Shown here piece after piece: positions 1 to 8,131 of a DNA stretch of 64,000 bases. The translations under genes and the position numbers were made by a program. Every line of letters begins with the position of its first letter. The first letter of the stretch is position 1. The DNA is from Kitasatospora herbaricolor (GTDB lineage: Bacteria > Actinomycetota > Actinomycetes > Streptomycetales > Streptomycetaceae). The stretch covers positions 1,798,001 through 1,862,000 of the forward strand of contig NZ_JAUSVA010000002.1 in the NCBI RefSeq assembly GCF_030813695.1, in the 5' to 3' direction. The notes under the pieces are model-generated. The model was not told where the DNA came from. It worked only from the letters and a program-made list of their open reading frames with translations, and did not search any database.

Positions 1-2
1 CG

Positions 3-380
3 GACGGCGTGGACGACAACACCGGCATCCTGCTCGGGCACCCCGGCGGGGCGCACGCGGTGCTGTCCTGCTCGATCGTCTCGGACAGTGCGCAGCGGGC
101 CGAGATCGGCGGTTCGCTGGGCCGGATCGAGATCCCCCGCGACTTCTACCGGCCGGACTCCTTCGTGCTGCACCGCCGCCGGCACGAGCCGGAGGAGTTC
201 CGGTTCCCGCGCGAGCCCGGGCACGGTTACCGGTACGAGGCGGCGGAGGTGATGCGCTGCCTGCGCGCCGGGGCGGCCGAGTCGCCGCTCGTCCCGCTGG
301 ACGGCACGCTGGCCCTGATGGGCACCCTGGACACGGTCCGGCGCCGGATCGGCCTGCGCTACCCGGGGGACCGCGACTGA
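3..380 (+). CDS. Gfo/Idh/MocA-family oxidoreductase, C-terminal part (5' end outside window)
   Basis: The reading frame is open from the window edge to the stop at 378-380, so only the last ~125 residues are seen. The fragment looks like the C-terminal substrate-binding and oligomerisation domain of NAD(P)-dependent sugar or dihydrodiol dehydrogenases of the Gfo/Idh/MocA family: a beta-rich stretch on gene-product residues such as GGAHAVLSCSI, an 'EIGGSLGRIEI' strand, and the closing helix with 'MGTLDTVRRRIGLRYPG' typical of the family. The Rossmann domain must lie upstream of the window. The substrate cannot be told. A strong hairpin follows at 437-477. Confidence 0.75.
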   Translation, partial: DGVDDNTGILLGHPGGAHAVLSCSIVSDSAQRAEIGGSLGRIEIPRDFYRPDSFVLHRRRHEPEEFRFPREPGHGYRYEAAEVMRCLRAGAAESPLVPLDGTLALMGTLDTVRRRIGLRYPGDRD

Positions 381-436
381 CCCCGCCGGCACGCCGCTGA
401 CACCCGACGACACCCCGCCGGCACCCGGCCATGCCG

Positions 437-477
437 ACGCGGTGTCCTGGCGACACCCCGACGCCAGGACACCGCGT
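437..477 (+). terminator. Perfect 16-bp hairpin after the oxidoreductase
   Basis: Positions 437-452 and 462-477 are exact reverse complements, with a 9-nt loop at 453-461. There is no T-tract, as is usual for actinobacterial terminators. It lies 57 bp after the oxidoreductase stop and before the CoA-transferase leader. Confidence 0.7.
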
Positions 478-600
478 CCACCACCCCGGTGCCCGCGCGG
501 CTCCAGAATGTTCGCCACGGACCGTTCCCGCCCGGAGCCGGTCCCGGTCGGCGCCGCCCTTCCCACCGGGCGGCGGCAGGTACGGAACTGGGAGGCTGTC

Positions 601-669
601 ATGCAGGGAAGCACAGCGGGGCCGGCCGGGCCGCCGGCGACCGGGCCGCGACCGGGCGGCCGTCGATGA
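601..669 (+). other. Possible 22-codon upstream ORF coupled to the CoA-transferase
   Basis: An ATG at 601 is preceded by GGGAGG at 5-nt spacing, the best ribosome site in this region. It reads 22 codons and stops at 667-669, where the stop overlaps the ATG of the CoA-transferase as ATGA. The larger gene's own start at 666 has no recognisable Shine-Dalgarno. The peptide starts MQGSTAGPAG and resembles nothing known to me. A leader peptide with translational coupling is inferred; a chance ORF is possible. Confidence 0.4.
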
Positions 670-1865
670 GCGCCGGCGACGGCGTGCCGGCGACGAGTGC
701 TGACGGCAGGCCGCCGGCGAGCGCCGGCGGCCTGCCGCTGTCGGGCGTCCTGGTCGCCGACTTCGGCCGGGTGCTGGCCGCGCCGTACGCCACCATGCTG
801 CTGGCCGACCTCGGGGCGGACGTGGTCAAGGTCGAGCAGCCGGCGCGCGGCGACGACACCCGGGCCTGGGGGCCGCCGCACGCCCAGGGCGAGGCGACGT
901 ACTTCCTCTCGGTGAACCGCAACAAGCGCTCGCTGACCCTCGATCTGCGGGAGCCCGCCGACCACGCCCGTGCGGTCGAACTCGTCCGCCGGGCCGACGT
1001 CTTGTTCGAGAACTTCCGGCCCGGCACGATGGCGCGGCACGGCCTCGGGTACGAGCGGGCGCACGAGCTCAACCCCGGCCTGGTGTACTGCTCGGTGAGC
1101 GGGTTCGGGCCCGGCCGGGGTGCCGCGCTGCCGGGGTACGACCTGCTGGTGCAGGCGGTCGGCGGTCTGATGAGCGTCACCGGACCGGGGCCTGGCGAGC
1201 CGGTGAAGACCGGCGTCGCCCTGGTGGACGTGCTCACCGGCCTGCATGCCGCCGTGGGGGTGCTGGCCGCGCTGCGCGAGCGGGGGACGACCGGCGAGGG
1301 CCAGCACGTCGAGGTCAACCTGCTCACCTCGCTGCTGTCGAGCATGGTGAACCAGGCCGGCGGTTACACCCTGGCGGGCGCGGTGCCCGGGATCCTCGGC
1401 AACCGGCATCCGTCGATCGCCCCCTACGAGGTGTTCGAGGCCGCCGACCGGCAGCTGGTGGTGGCGGTCGGCAACGACCGTCAGTTCGCCGCGCTGTGCG
1501 AGGGGCTGGCCGCCCCGGAACTCGCCCGGGACCAGCGGTTCGCGACCAACTCCGACCGGGTCGCGCACGTGGTGGAGCTGGCCGAGGCGCTCTCCGCGCT
1601 GCTGGCCGGCCGGACCGCCGCCGAGTGGTTCGAGCTGCTCACCCCGCTCGGCGTGCCCTGCGGCCCGGTGAACGACCTGGCCGGCGCCTTCGGCCTGGCC
1701 GAGTCGCTGGGTCTGTCGCCGCGTGCCACGGTGGCCGGGGACCAGGGCCCGCTGGACCTGGTGGCCAATCCGATCGGTCTCTCCCGCACCCCGCCCCGCT
1801 ACGACCGGCGGCCACCGCGCCTGGGCGAGCACACCGAGGAGCTCACCGCCTGGCTGGACTCCTGA
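666..1865 (+). CDS. CoA-transferase family III (CaiB/BaiF/Frc-type)
   Basis: A 399-residue protein of the family III CoA-transferases, which move CoA between carboxylic acids (formyl-CoA, carnitinyl-CoA, racemase-type substrates). The N-terminus carries the family signature: LSGVLVADFGRVLAAPYATM, then DLGADVVKVE and the 'NRNKRSLTLDLR' segment. In the middle, 'GYDLLVQAVGGLMSVTG' contains the Asp at the usual position of the catalytic aspartate. Length matches the family (about 390-420). The frame is open further 5', but the N-terminal residues before 666 are low-complexity Arg/Pro/Gly and unlike the family, so ATG 666 was chosen. It stands alone between a terminator and the convergent HxlR gene, so the substrate is unknown. 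Confidence 0.85.
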   Translation: MSAGDGVPATSADGRPPASAGGLPLSGVLVADFGRVLAAPYATMLLADLGADVVKVEQPARGDDTRAWGPPHAQGEATYFLSVNRNKRSLTLDLREPADHARAVELVRRADVLFENFRPGTMARHGLGYERAHELNPGLVYCSVSGFGPGRGAALPGYDLLVQAVGGLMSVTGPGPGEPVKTGVALVDVLTGLHAAVGVLAALRERGTTGEGQHVEVNLLTSLLSSMVNQAGGYTLAGAVPGILGNRHPSIAPYEVFEAADRQLVVAVGNDRQFAALCEGLAAPELARDQRFATNSDRVAHVVELAEALSALLAGRTAAEWFELLTPLGVPCGPVNDLAGAFGLAESLGLSPRATVAGDQGPLDLVANPIGLSRTPPRYDRRPPRLGEHTEELTAWLDS

Positions 1866-1914
1866 CGATCGTTCCCCCTGCCGCCCTGCCCCCGCCCACC
1901 CGGCCGGCGGACCG

Positions 1915-2325
1915 TCAGCGGATCCCGGAACCGGGGTTCGCCTCGTCCCACTCCTGACGGGCCACGGCGATGGCGCCCCGGTGCTCCAGCGACCAGTCGG
2001 CGAGCGCCCGGACCAGGTGGGTCAGGCTGTGCCCCATCGGCGTCAGCTCGTACTCGACCTGGGGCGGGACGGTCGGGTGGACGGTCCGGGTGAGCAGCCC
2101 GTCGCGCTCCAACCGGCGCACGGTGAGCGTCAGCATGCGCTGGGAGATGCCCGGGACGGCGCGCTGCAGCCCGCGGAAGCGGTGCATGCCCTGCGCCAGC
2201 TCCACGACGACCAAGACGGACCACTTGTCGCCGATCCGGTCCAGGACGTCGCGGATGCCGCAGTCCACGTGCTCCTCGCAGCTGACCACGGCCTCGGTGG
2301 TTATCCCGATGTGCCCTACCGACAT
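1915..2325 (-). CDS. HxlR-family winged-helix transcriptional regulator
   Basis: A 136-residue HxlR regulator. The N-terminal CxxxxCGI element ([20 protein letters not shown]) is the classic HxlR start, where the cysteine can act as a redox or electrophile sensor. The winged helix follows, with recognition segment '[19 protein letters not shown]' and wing '[13 protein letters not shown]'. The start at 2325 is fixed by AAGGAGG 7 nt upstream. It is transcribed divergently from an NmrA-like NAD(P)-binding protein 84 bp away, the standard arrangement for HxlR proteins that control a neighbouring quinone- or aldehyde-handling oxidoreductase. The inducer is unknown. Confidence 0.9.
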   Translation of the reverse strand: MSVGHIGITTEAVVSCEEHVDCGIRDVLDRIGDKWSVLVVVELAQGMHRFRGLQRAVPGISQRMLTLTVRRLERDGLLTRTVHPTVPPQVEYELTPMGHSLTHLVRALADWSLEHRGAIAVARQEWDEANPGSGIR

Positions 2326-2409
2326 GGAAGTGCCTCCTTATGCCCGGTGCGGCGAACCCGCAGGATGTTGCTGGTTACCGAAGAGAACCTACCCCGCAGG
2401 GAGCACATC

Positions 2410-3231
2410 TTGATCCTCCTCACCGGCGCCACCGGCGGCCTGGGCACCCTCGTCGCCGAGCGGCTGGCCGACCGCGAGGACGTCGTCCTCGGCACCCGCG
2501 CACCCGGGCGCGTCCGGGTGCCGCTGCCCGTCCGCCACCTCGACTTCGACGCGCCCGACACCCTGGCCGGCGCCTTCGCCGGGGTGGACGTCCTGTTGCT
2601 GGTCTCGGCCGGCTACGGCGAGGACGACACCGTGATCGCCCGCCACGGGGCCGCCGTCGACGCGGCCGAGCGGGCCGGCGTGCGGCACATCGTCTACACC
2701 AGCTTGACCGGCGACGGCGACCACCTGCCCTACGCCCTCCCCCACCGCTGGACCGAGCGCCGGCTGCGCGAGGGCTCCGCGGACTGGACGATCCTGCGCA
2801 ACGGCCTGTACGCCGAACTGCTGGGACAGCTCGCCACTCCGGCCCCGGACGGCCGGCTGACCGCCCCGCTGGGCCGGGGCAGGCTGGCCGCGGTGGCCCG
2901 CGCGGACCTCGCGGACGCGGCGGCGGCGGTCGTCCGGGAGGCGGGCGCGCACGCGGGGCGCAGCTACGAGCTGGTCGGCGAAGCGGCCGTCGGCGGCGAG
3001 GACCTCGCCCGCGCCCACGGCCCGGGGGTCGTCTACGAGTCCGAGCCGCTGGCCCTGGCCCGTGAGCGCCTGACCGCCTCCGGCGCGGCGCCGTTCCAGG
3101 TGCCGATGGTGCTCGGCACCTGCTCGGCCGTCGCGGCCGGCTTCCTGGACCGGACCGGCGGCGACCTCCGCGCCCTGCTCGGCCGGGCGCCGCGCTCCGC
3201 GCTGGACGTCGCCACCGGCCGGAGCCGGTAG
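2410..3231 (+). CDS. NmrA-like NAD(P)H-binding protein (atypical SDR)
   Basis: A 273-residue atypical short-chain dehydrogenase of the NmrA/QOR2 type. The N-terminal Rossmann motif is ILLTGATGGLG (TGxTGxxG). Further on are 'DVLLLVSAGYGED', 'AGVRHIVYTSLTG' and the 'WTILRNGLYAE' strand typical of NmrA/quinone reductase 2 proteins. TTG 2410 was taken as start because GGGAG lies 6 nt upstream and the product begins right at the beta-strand; an in-frame ATG at 2365 would add 15 residues. These proteins bind NADP(H) as redox sensors or reduce quinones. Divergence from hxlR suggests control by it. Confidence 0.82.
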   Translation: MILLTGATGGLGTLVAERLADREDVVLGTRAPGRVRVPLPVRHLDFDAPDTLAGAFAGVDVLLLVSAGYGEDDTVIARHGAAVDAAERAGVRHIVYTSLTGDGDHLPYALPHRWTERRLREGSADWTILRNGLYAELLGQLATPAPDGRLTAPLGRGRLAAVARADLADAAAAVVREAGAHAGRSYELVGEAAVGGEDLARAHGPGVVYESEPLALARERLTASGAAPFQVPMVLGTCSAVAAGFLDRTGGDLRALLGRAPRSALDVATGRSR

Positions 3232-3244
3232 CCGGCGGCCGGTG
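3213..3244. terminator. Hairpin at convergent gene ends
   Basis: CACCGGCCG at 3213-3221 pairs with CGGCCGGTG at 3236-3244, with a further CCGG/CCGG pairing inside the loop. It overlaps the NmrA-like stop codon and lies before the convergent response-regulator stop at 3289, so it could serve both strands. Confidence 0.5.
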
Positions 3245-3288
3245 CCCAACAGCCGAGGCCCGGCGGCTCCCCGGCGCCCCCGGCCGGG

Positions 3289-4017
3289 TCAGCCGGGGAC
3301 GCCCGGCACCACCAGGCCGGACTCGTACGCGATCACCACCGCGTGCGTCCGGTTCTGCGCACCGAGCTTGGTCAGCACGTTCCCCACGTGCGTCTTCACC
3401 GTCTCCAGGCTCACCGTGAGCGACTCGGCGATCTCCGGGTTGGACAGCCCCGTGGCCATCAGCCGCAGCACCTCCTCCTCCCGCCCCGTCAGTGCCGCCC
3501 GCGGCAGGGCCTGCGCGGAACCCAGCGGGCGGGCGGCGACCATCCGGCGCAGCGCCGCGGGGAAGAGGATCGCCTCGCCCGCCGCCACCACCCGCACCGC
3601 CTCCGCGATCTGCCGGACCGGAAGCCGCTTCAGCACGAATCCGGCGGCCCCCGCGCCGAGCGCGGCGGTCACGTGGCCGTCGTTCTCGAAGGTGGTGATC
3701 ACCACGACCTTCGGCGGCTCGGCCGGGCCGGACATCAGCAGCCGGGTGGCCTCGATCCCGTTGCGGCGCGGCATCCGCACATCCATCAGGACCACGTCCG
3801 GCCGCAGCAGCCGGGCCCGCTCGACCGCCTCGACACCGTCGGCGGCCTCCCCGACCACCGTGATGCCCGGCTGCGCCGAGAGGAGTGTGCGCAGCCCGCT
3901 GCGGGTCACCTCGTCGTCGTCCGCGATCAGCAGGGTGACGGGGGCACCCGGGGGGCCGGGGGCGGGACCGGCGGCGGCCAAGGCGGGGAGGCCTTCGCTC
4001 CGGTCGGAGCCGGTCAT
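3289..4017 (-). CDS. NarL/LuxR-family response regulator
   Basis: A 242-residue response regulator with an N-terminal receiver and C-terminal LuxR HTH. Receiver residues are all present: acidic cluster D33-D35, phospho-acceptor D79 (VVLMDVRMP), T108/T109 and K130. The HTH spans about 176-235 (LTGREEEVLRLMATGLSNPEIAESL, then ETVKTHVGNVLTKLGA, broken here by a comma). An extra ~27-residue Ala/Gly/Pro N-terminus precedes the receiver. Its ATG overlaps the stop of the upstream histidine kinase as ATGA (4014-4017), so the two are translationally coupled. It is the probable output of the kinase next to it, perhaps acting on the secreted serine hydrolase across the divergent promoter. Confidence 0.93.
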   Translation of the reverse strand: MTGSDRSEGLPALAAAGPAPGPPGAPVTLLIADDDEVTRSGLRTLLSAQPGITVVGEAADGVEAVERARLLRPDVVLMDVRMPRRNGIEATRLLMSGPAEPPKVVVITTFENDGHVTAALGAGAAGFVLKRLPVRQIAEAVRVVAAGEAILFPAALRRMVAARPLGSAQALPRAALTGREEEVLRLMATGLSNPEIAESLTVSLETVKTHVGNVLTKLGAQNRTHAVVIAYESGLVVPGVPG

Positions 4018-5294
4018 GCCGGCAGCCGGACCGGCAGCCGGACGGCCAGCCGCCAGTGCCGGGGGCCCGCCGGACCGAAGTCGATCTCACCGTGCAGCAG
4101 CCGTACGCGCTCGGCCAGCCCGGGCAGGCCGCGCCCGGTACTCGGGAAGGCGCCGGGGCCGGTGCCCGGCGCCGCGCCGGTCCGGTTGACCACGCTGAGC
4201 TCCAGCCCGTCCGCCCCGGCCGCCACCCGGACCTCGACCGGACCGCCGGCCCCGTGCCGCAGGGCGTTCGTCAGCCCCTCCTGGAGGATCCGGTAGGCCG
4301 CCCGGGAGAGCGTCCCCTGCACCTGCGCCAAGTCCCCCGACAGGTCCGGCTCCACCACCGCTCCGGCGTGCCGCAACCGGTCCAGCAGCTCGGGCAGGTC
4401 GTTCAAGGTCCGGGCCGGCGCCGTCCCCGGCTCCTCCTCGCGCAGCACACCCAGCACGTAGTCCAGGTCCTCCAGCGCGGCCCGGGCCGACTCCTCGATG
4501 CTGCGCATGGCGGCCCGGGCGGCCGCCGGGTCGGCGGCGAGGACCTCGCCCGCCACCGCCGCCTGGATGGTGGCGGCCGTCAGGGTGTGCCCGATCGAGT
4601 CGTGCAACTCCTTTGCCAGGCGGTTGCGTTCGGCCAGCAGCAGCTCCCGCTCGGCCGCCAGCGCGAGCCGCTCGGCCGGCGACGGCCCGAGCAGCCTGGG
4701 CGCCGTCCACCGCAGAGCGCCGGTCACCGCCGCACATGCGGCGGCCGCCAGCAGCAGGCAGCCGAGCGCCAGCACCCAGCTCTGCCAGCCGCCCTCCACC
4801 CGCAGCGGCCGGCCGAACAGGTTCAGCTCCACCTGGCCGCCGAGCCGGTTGCCCGGCAGGCTCAGGCCCAGGAGGATCAGCAGACCGCTCACCAGCGCCC
4901 CGGTCCACCCCAGCAGCACGTGCAGCAGCAGCCAGAGCGGCGTCCGCCAACGGCCGGCACCGGACGGCGCCGCACCGGGCGCGGCGGACGGCCCGGCTGC
5001 GGTACCGGGCCGCCGGCGGCCGGCCACCGGATCCGGCAACGGCACCCTCAGCAGGCGGCGGGCGGCCACGACCAGCACCCGCCGCGTGGTGCGGGCCAGC
5101 CCCACCGAAACGATCAGTACGGCCCAGAGCAGGAGCACCAGCACGATCTGCACGGCCTCCGGGGCGGACCGCCAGGCCAGCGCCGGCGCCAGCGCGAAGG
5201 GCAGCAGCGGAAGGCTGGCCAGTGCGCCGGCGTAGGCGAACAGCACACCCGTGTACGTGGAGCCGCGCAGCAGCGGCCGGAGTCCCCTGATCAT
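4014..5294 (-). CDS. Membrane sensor histidine kinase (HisKA_3 type)
   Basis: A 426-residue sensor kinase with about four N-terminal membrane segments and no clear extracellular sensor domain. This resembles kinases that sense membrane or cell-wall stress. The HisKA_3 dimerisation helix contains the phospho-acceptor His in 'LAKELHDSIGHTL'. The HATPase has the N box 'EGLTNALRHG' and G box 'GRGLPGLAERVR'. The start at 5294 gives an N-terminus beginning MIRGLRPLL. No Shine-Dalgarno precedes it, but CATACT lies 7 nt upstream, as in leaderless actinobacterial promoters. The frame stays open far upstream over the divergent hydrolase gene, but that stretch is shadow. A perfect 20-bp palindrome sits 34 bp upstream of the start. 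Confidence 0.92.
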   Translation of the reverse strand: MIRGLRPLLRGSTYTGVLFAYAGALASLPLLPFALAPALAWRSAPEAVQIVLVLLLWAVLIVSVGLARTTRRVLVVAARRLLRVPLPDPVAGRRRPGTAAGPSAAPGAAPSGAGRWRTPLWLLLHVLLGWTGALVSGLLILLGLSLPGNRLGGQVELNLFGRPLRVEGGWQSWVLALGCLLLAAAACAAVTGALRWTAPRLLGPSPAERLALAAERELLLAERNRLAKELHDSIGHTLTAATIQAAVAGEVLAADPAAARAAMRSIEESARAALEDLDYVLGVLREEEPGTAPARTLNDLPELLDRLRHAGAVVEPDLSGDLAQVQGTLSRAAYRILQEGLTNALRHGAGGPVEVRVAAGADGLELSVVNRTGAAPGTGPGAFPSTGRGLPGLAERVRLLHGEIDFGPAGPRHWRLAVRLPVRLPA

Positions 5295-5327
5295 GATCGT
5301 CAGTATGGCCGGGCAGGTCGTCGGGGG

Positions 5328-5347
5328 CCTCCCCCGATCGGGGGAGG
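5328..5347. promoter_or_regulatory. Perfect 20-bp palindrome in the divergent kinase/hydrolase promoter
   Basis: The sequence CCTCCCCCGATCGGGGGAGG is a perfect dyad. It covers the place where the -35 element of the kinase promoter would be, given -10 CATACT at 5302-5307 on the minus strand. The dyad could be the response-regulator operator (autoregulation and control of the divergent hydrolase) or an mRNA hairpin; both are inference. Confidence 0.5.
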
Positions 5348-5522
5348 GTGTTCTCCCGCCTCTCCGCGATGTGCGGCCGGCCTCCCGGCGGCCAGGATCG
5401 TGCCGTGTCCGGCGACGCCGCCGGCCTTCCCGGCCCGGGGCGCACCGCCCGAACGGCCGTCCCCGTCCGTGCCCGGCACGGACGACCACCGCTTTTCCCC
5501 GACCCTCCACAGGAGTTGACCC

Positions 5523-6689
5523 ATGCGTGACCGGACCGAACGCCCGCCCCGCCCCTCCGCACACCGGCCCGCCGGCCGACGACGGGCCGTGCCGGCCGCG
5601 GCGGCGGTGGCCGTCGGCCTCCTGACGGCGGGAGTCCTGGCGCCGCCCGCGGTGTCCGCCCCGAGGCCCGACACCGTCCGGCAACGGCTGGACGCGCTGG
5701 TGCGTGACGACGGCCTGCCCGCCGCGCTGGCGAGCGTCCGGGACCGCGCCGGCCGCACCCGGACCTACACCGCGGGGGTCGGCGACCTGTCCACCGGGGC
5801 GAAGGTCCCGGCGGACGGCCAGGTGCGGATCGGCAGCACCACCAAGACCTTCACCGCGGTCGTCGTGCTGCAACTGGTCGGCGAGGGAAGGATCGAGCTC
5901 GACGCCACGGTCGACACCTACCTGCCGGGCCTCGTCCGCGGGGAGGGGATCGACGGGCGGCTCGTCACCGTCCGCCAACTCCTGCAGCACACCAGCGGAC
6001 TTCCCGAGTACGAGGGCGACGTCGACGACGCCCTCCGCCGGCACCGGTACCTGGAGCCCCGCGACATCCTCGACATCGCCCTGCGGCACAAGTCCGAATT
6101 CGCCCCGGGGGCGAAGTTCGGCTACAGCAGCACGAATTACCTGCTGGCCGGGCTGATCGTCCAGAAGGTCACCGGCCGCCCTCTCGCCGAGGAGGTGGAC
6201 AGGCGTGTGATCCGCCGCATCGGGCTGCGCCACACCTCCTTCCCCGCTCCCGGCGACATGACGATCCGGGAGGCCCACCCCCTGGGCTACCAGGTGGATT
6301 CAGCGGGCGCGCCGCCGCGCGACACCACGGAGATCGACCCCTCCCCGGCCTGGGCGGCCGGCCAGATGATCTCCACCAACGCCGATCTCAACCAGTTCTT
6401 CACGGCACTGCTCGACGGCCGGCTGCTCCCCGCGGCCCAACTCGCCCAGATGCGCGCCACCGTGCCCATCGGGGACAGCGGCGCCGGCTACGGCCTGGGC
6501 ATCATCAGCAGGCCGCTGTCGTGCGGCGGTGTCTACTGGGGCCACGGCGGCGACATCCCGGGGTACGAGTCCCGGGGCGGGGTCACCGACGAGGGCCGGG
6601 CCGCGAGCATCACGGTGACCAGCGTCCCGTCCGACTTCGCCGTCACGGAGCGTCTCGAAGTGGCGGTGGACGCGGCTCTCTGCGGCTGA
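5523..6689 (+). CDS. Secreted serine hydrolase, class C beta-lactamase / DD-peptidase fold
   Basis: A 388-residue exported protein. A twin-Arg-rich n-region and hydrophobic core at about residues 20-46 (RRAVPAAAAVAVGLL ... PPAVSA) form the signal peptide. The penicillin-binding fold motifs are SxxK at S105-K108 (GSTTK), the second motif at Y201-S-S (usually YxN; here YSS followed by TN), and HGG near residue 345 in place of KTG/HxG. Homologues include Streptomyces R61 D-Ala-D-Ala carboxypeptidase, esterases and class C-like lactamases; actual activity cannot be predicted. AGGAG lies about 7 nt before the ATG. It is divergent from the two-component operon, which suggests envelope-related regulation. 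Confidence 0.9.
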   Translation: MRDRTERPPRPSAHRPAGRRRAVPAAAAVAVGLLTAGVLAPPAVSAPRPDTVRQRLDALVRDDGLPAALASVRDRAGRTRTYTAGVGDLSTGAKVPADGQVRIGSTTKTFTAVVVLQLVGEGRIELDATVDTYLPGLVRGEGIDGRLVTVRQLLQHTSGLPEYEGDVDDALRRHRYLEPRDILDIALRHKSEFAPGAKFGYSSTNYLLAGLIVQKVTGRPLAEEVDRRVIRRIGLRHTSFPAPGDMTIREAHPLGYQVDSAGAPPRDTTEIDPSPAWAAGQMISTNADLNQFFTALLDGRLLPAAQLAQMRATVPIGDSGAGYGLGIISRPLSCGGVYWGHGGDIPGYESRGGVTDEGRAASITVTSVPSDFAVTERLEVAVDAALCG

Positions 6690-6713
6690 ACCGCCCCTGC
6701 CGCCGGCCGCGCC

Positions 6714-6745
6714 GGGGCGGGCGGACGACCGGTCCGCCCCGCCCC
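6714..6745. terminator. Hairpin between convergent hydrolase and monooxygenase genes
   Basis: GGGGCGGGCGGAC at 6714-6726 pairs with 6732-6745 with a single bulged C. It lies 25 bp after the hydrolase stop and is suited to terminate both strands. Confidence 0.6.
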
Positions 6746-6770
6746 GGTCGCCCCAGGCCTCTTCGATCAA

Positions 6771-6815
6771 GGCCCGTTCGCCCAGGGCCCGTTCGCCCAG
6801 GGCCCGTTGGTCCAG
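6771..6815. repeat. Three tandem 15-bp units after the monooxygenase stop
   Basis: GGCCCGTTCGCCCAG occurs exactly at 6771-6785 and 6786-6800, and a variant with two changes at 6801-6815. The array abuts the stop codon of the minus-strand monooxygenase at 6818. The period is a multiple of three, so the region looks like degraded repeat coding sequence. Confidence 0.8.
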
Positions 6816-6817
6816 GC

Positions 6818-7927
6818 TCAGTCGTCCAGGGCGATCGCGTTCTTGGCGCGCTCGACCGAGGCCTCGGAGGCCGGCCCGCCCGGATTCTCGGTCGCCAGCG
6901 CCTGGTTGAGCTCGACGAAAGGCCGCATCCGCTGCTCGTACCGGGCGAAGGCCACCCGGTGGTCACCGTCCGCCCGGCCCAGCGCGTCGGCCAGCACGTA
7001 CGCGCCGACCAGCGCGAGGCTGGTGCCCTGGCCGGACAGCGGGGAGGCGCAGTAGCCCGCGTCGCCCAGCAGCACCGCCCGCCCGGCCGACCAACTCGGC
7101 ATGCTGATCCGGGCCATGGCGTCGGCGTAGAAGTCGGGGGCGGCCCACAGGGCCTGCAGCAGCCTCGGCGTCTCCCAGCTCAGCCCGGCCATCCGGTCGG
7201 CGACCAGCTGCCGTTGGGCGTCGGTGCCGCGAGGGCCCGGGTCGAGCGGGCCCGACTCGAAGCCGAAGGTGATCCGCAGTTCGGTGTTGTCGCGCACCGG
7301 GGAGATGCCGTAGCCGGCCGAGCCGTCCCGGAGCCAGACCTGCCAGTTGTCCAGGCCGAGGAAGTTGCCGGCGCCGAAGACGGCCAGGTGCATCCCCAGG
7401 TGCTGGAGGTACTGCTCGGTCGGCCCGAACGCCAGCCGCCGGACGGCGGAGTGCAGGCCGTCCGCGCCGACCACCAGGTCGAAGGCGCGCCGCCGCCCGC
7501 TCTCGAAGAGGACCTGCACGCCGTGCTCGTCCTGGTCGAGTGCGGCGACGGCGTCCCCGAACACGAACTCGGCCTCGGCGCGGGCCTTCTCGTACAGGAC
7601 GCCGACCAGGTCCTCGCGCAGCAGTTCCAGGTCGTCGCTGTCGAGCCGGCCGCTGCTGAAGGTCGACTCGGTGGAGCGCGAGAGCTCCTTGCCGTCGGCG
7701 TCGAGCACCGACATCCCCCGCATCCTGGTGCGCAGCGCCGTCACCTCGTCCAGCAGGCCCATCCGCCGGACGACGGTGAGGGCGGCGCCGCGGATGTCGA
7801 CCGCCTGGCCGCCGGTCCGCGGGGCGGGCGCGCGTTCGACCACGGTCGGGGCGAAGCCCCGGCGGCGCAGCCAGTGGGCCAGGGCGGACCCGGCGATCCC
7901 GCCGCCGGAAATCAGGACGGTCTTCAT
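6818..7927 (-). CDS. FAD-dependent monooxygenase (PHBH/TetX-like)
   Basis: A 369-residue group A flavoprotein hydroxylase. Family motifs in order: dinucleotide-binding GGGIAGSALA at residues 8-17, the DG fingerprint in 'VVGADGLHSAVRR' (residues ~155-167), and the second FAD motif 'AVLLGDAGYCASPLSGQG' near residue 290, which contacts the ribityl chain. Closest in feel to aromatic hydroxylases and the tetracycline/rifampicin-modifying branch, so a detoxification role is plausible but unproven. AGGGAG precedes the ATG. Three copies of GTACGGYGTA sit within 60 bp upstream. The divergent neighbour is a GntR-TetR fusion regulator, its likely repressor. Confidence 0.9.
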   Translation of the reverse strand: MKTVLISGGGIAGSALAHWLRRRGFAPTVVERAPAPRTGGQAVDIRGAALTVVRRMGLLDEVTALRTRMRGMSVLDADGKELSRSTESTFSSGRLDSDDLELLREDLVGVLYEKARAEAEFVFGDAVAALDQDEHGVQVLFESGRRRAFDLVVGADGLHSAVRRLAFGPTEQYLQHLGMHLAVFGAGNFLGLDNWQVWLRDGSAGYGISPVRDNTELRITFGFESGPLDPGPRGTDAQRQLVADRMAGLSWETPRLLQALWAAPDFYADAMARISMPSWSAGRAVLLGDAGYCASPLSGQGTSLALVGAYVLADALGRADGDHRVAFARYEQRMRPFVELNQALATENPGGPASEASVERAKNAIALDD

Positions 7928-7940
7928 GGCAGGCTCCCTT

Positions 7941-7988
7941 GTACGGTGTAAGCGGTACGGTGTACGCGGTTCTGAATGTACGCCGTAC
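7941..7988. promoter_or_regulatory. Three GTACGGYGTA sites upstream of the monooxygenase
   Basis: GTACGGTGTA occurs at 7941-7950 and 7955-7964 (14-bp step). GTACGGCGTA occurs in reverse orientation at 7979-7988. The first site is 13 bp from the monooxygenase start. The spacing and composition fit TetR-family operators; binding by the fusion regulator is inferred. Confidence 0.55.
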
Positions 7989-8020
7989 GTGCAGCCCTGC
8001 CAATCGCCTTTTCCCTGCTG

Positions 8021-8090
8021 TGTACTAGCTCAGAAGCTCCACGACCGGCCTTCCGGCCGAGTCGCTCCTGCTAGGATCTGCACTAGTACA
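8021..8090. promoter_or_regulatory. TGYACTAG-type operators and promoter of the GntR-TetR gene
   Basis: TGCACTAGTACA at 8079-8090 is a near-palindrome (TGnACTAGTnCA). TGTACTAGCTCA at 8021-8032 matches its reverse complement in 10 of 12 positions, with 58 bp between sites. TAGGAT at 8072-8077 is a good -10 for the regulator gene, directly abutting the downstream site. The identical 12-mer recurs at 36169-36180 in the MocR promoter. Confidence 0.55.
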
Positions 8091-8131
8091 GGATTCGCGC
8101 GTCCGAAAAAAATTCTTGGGAGCCCGCCGCC

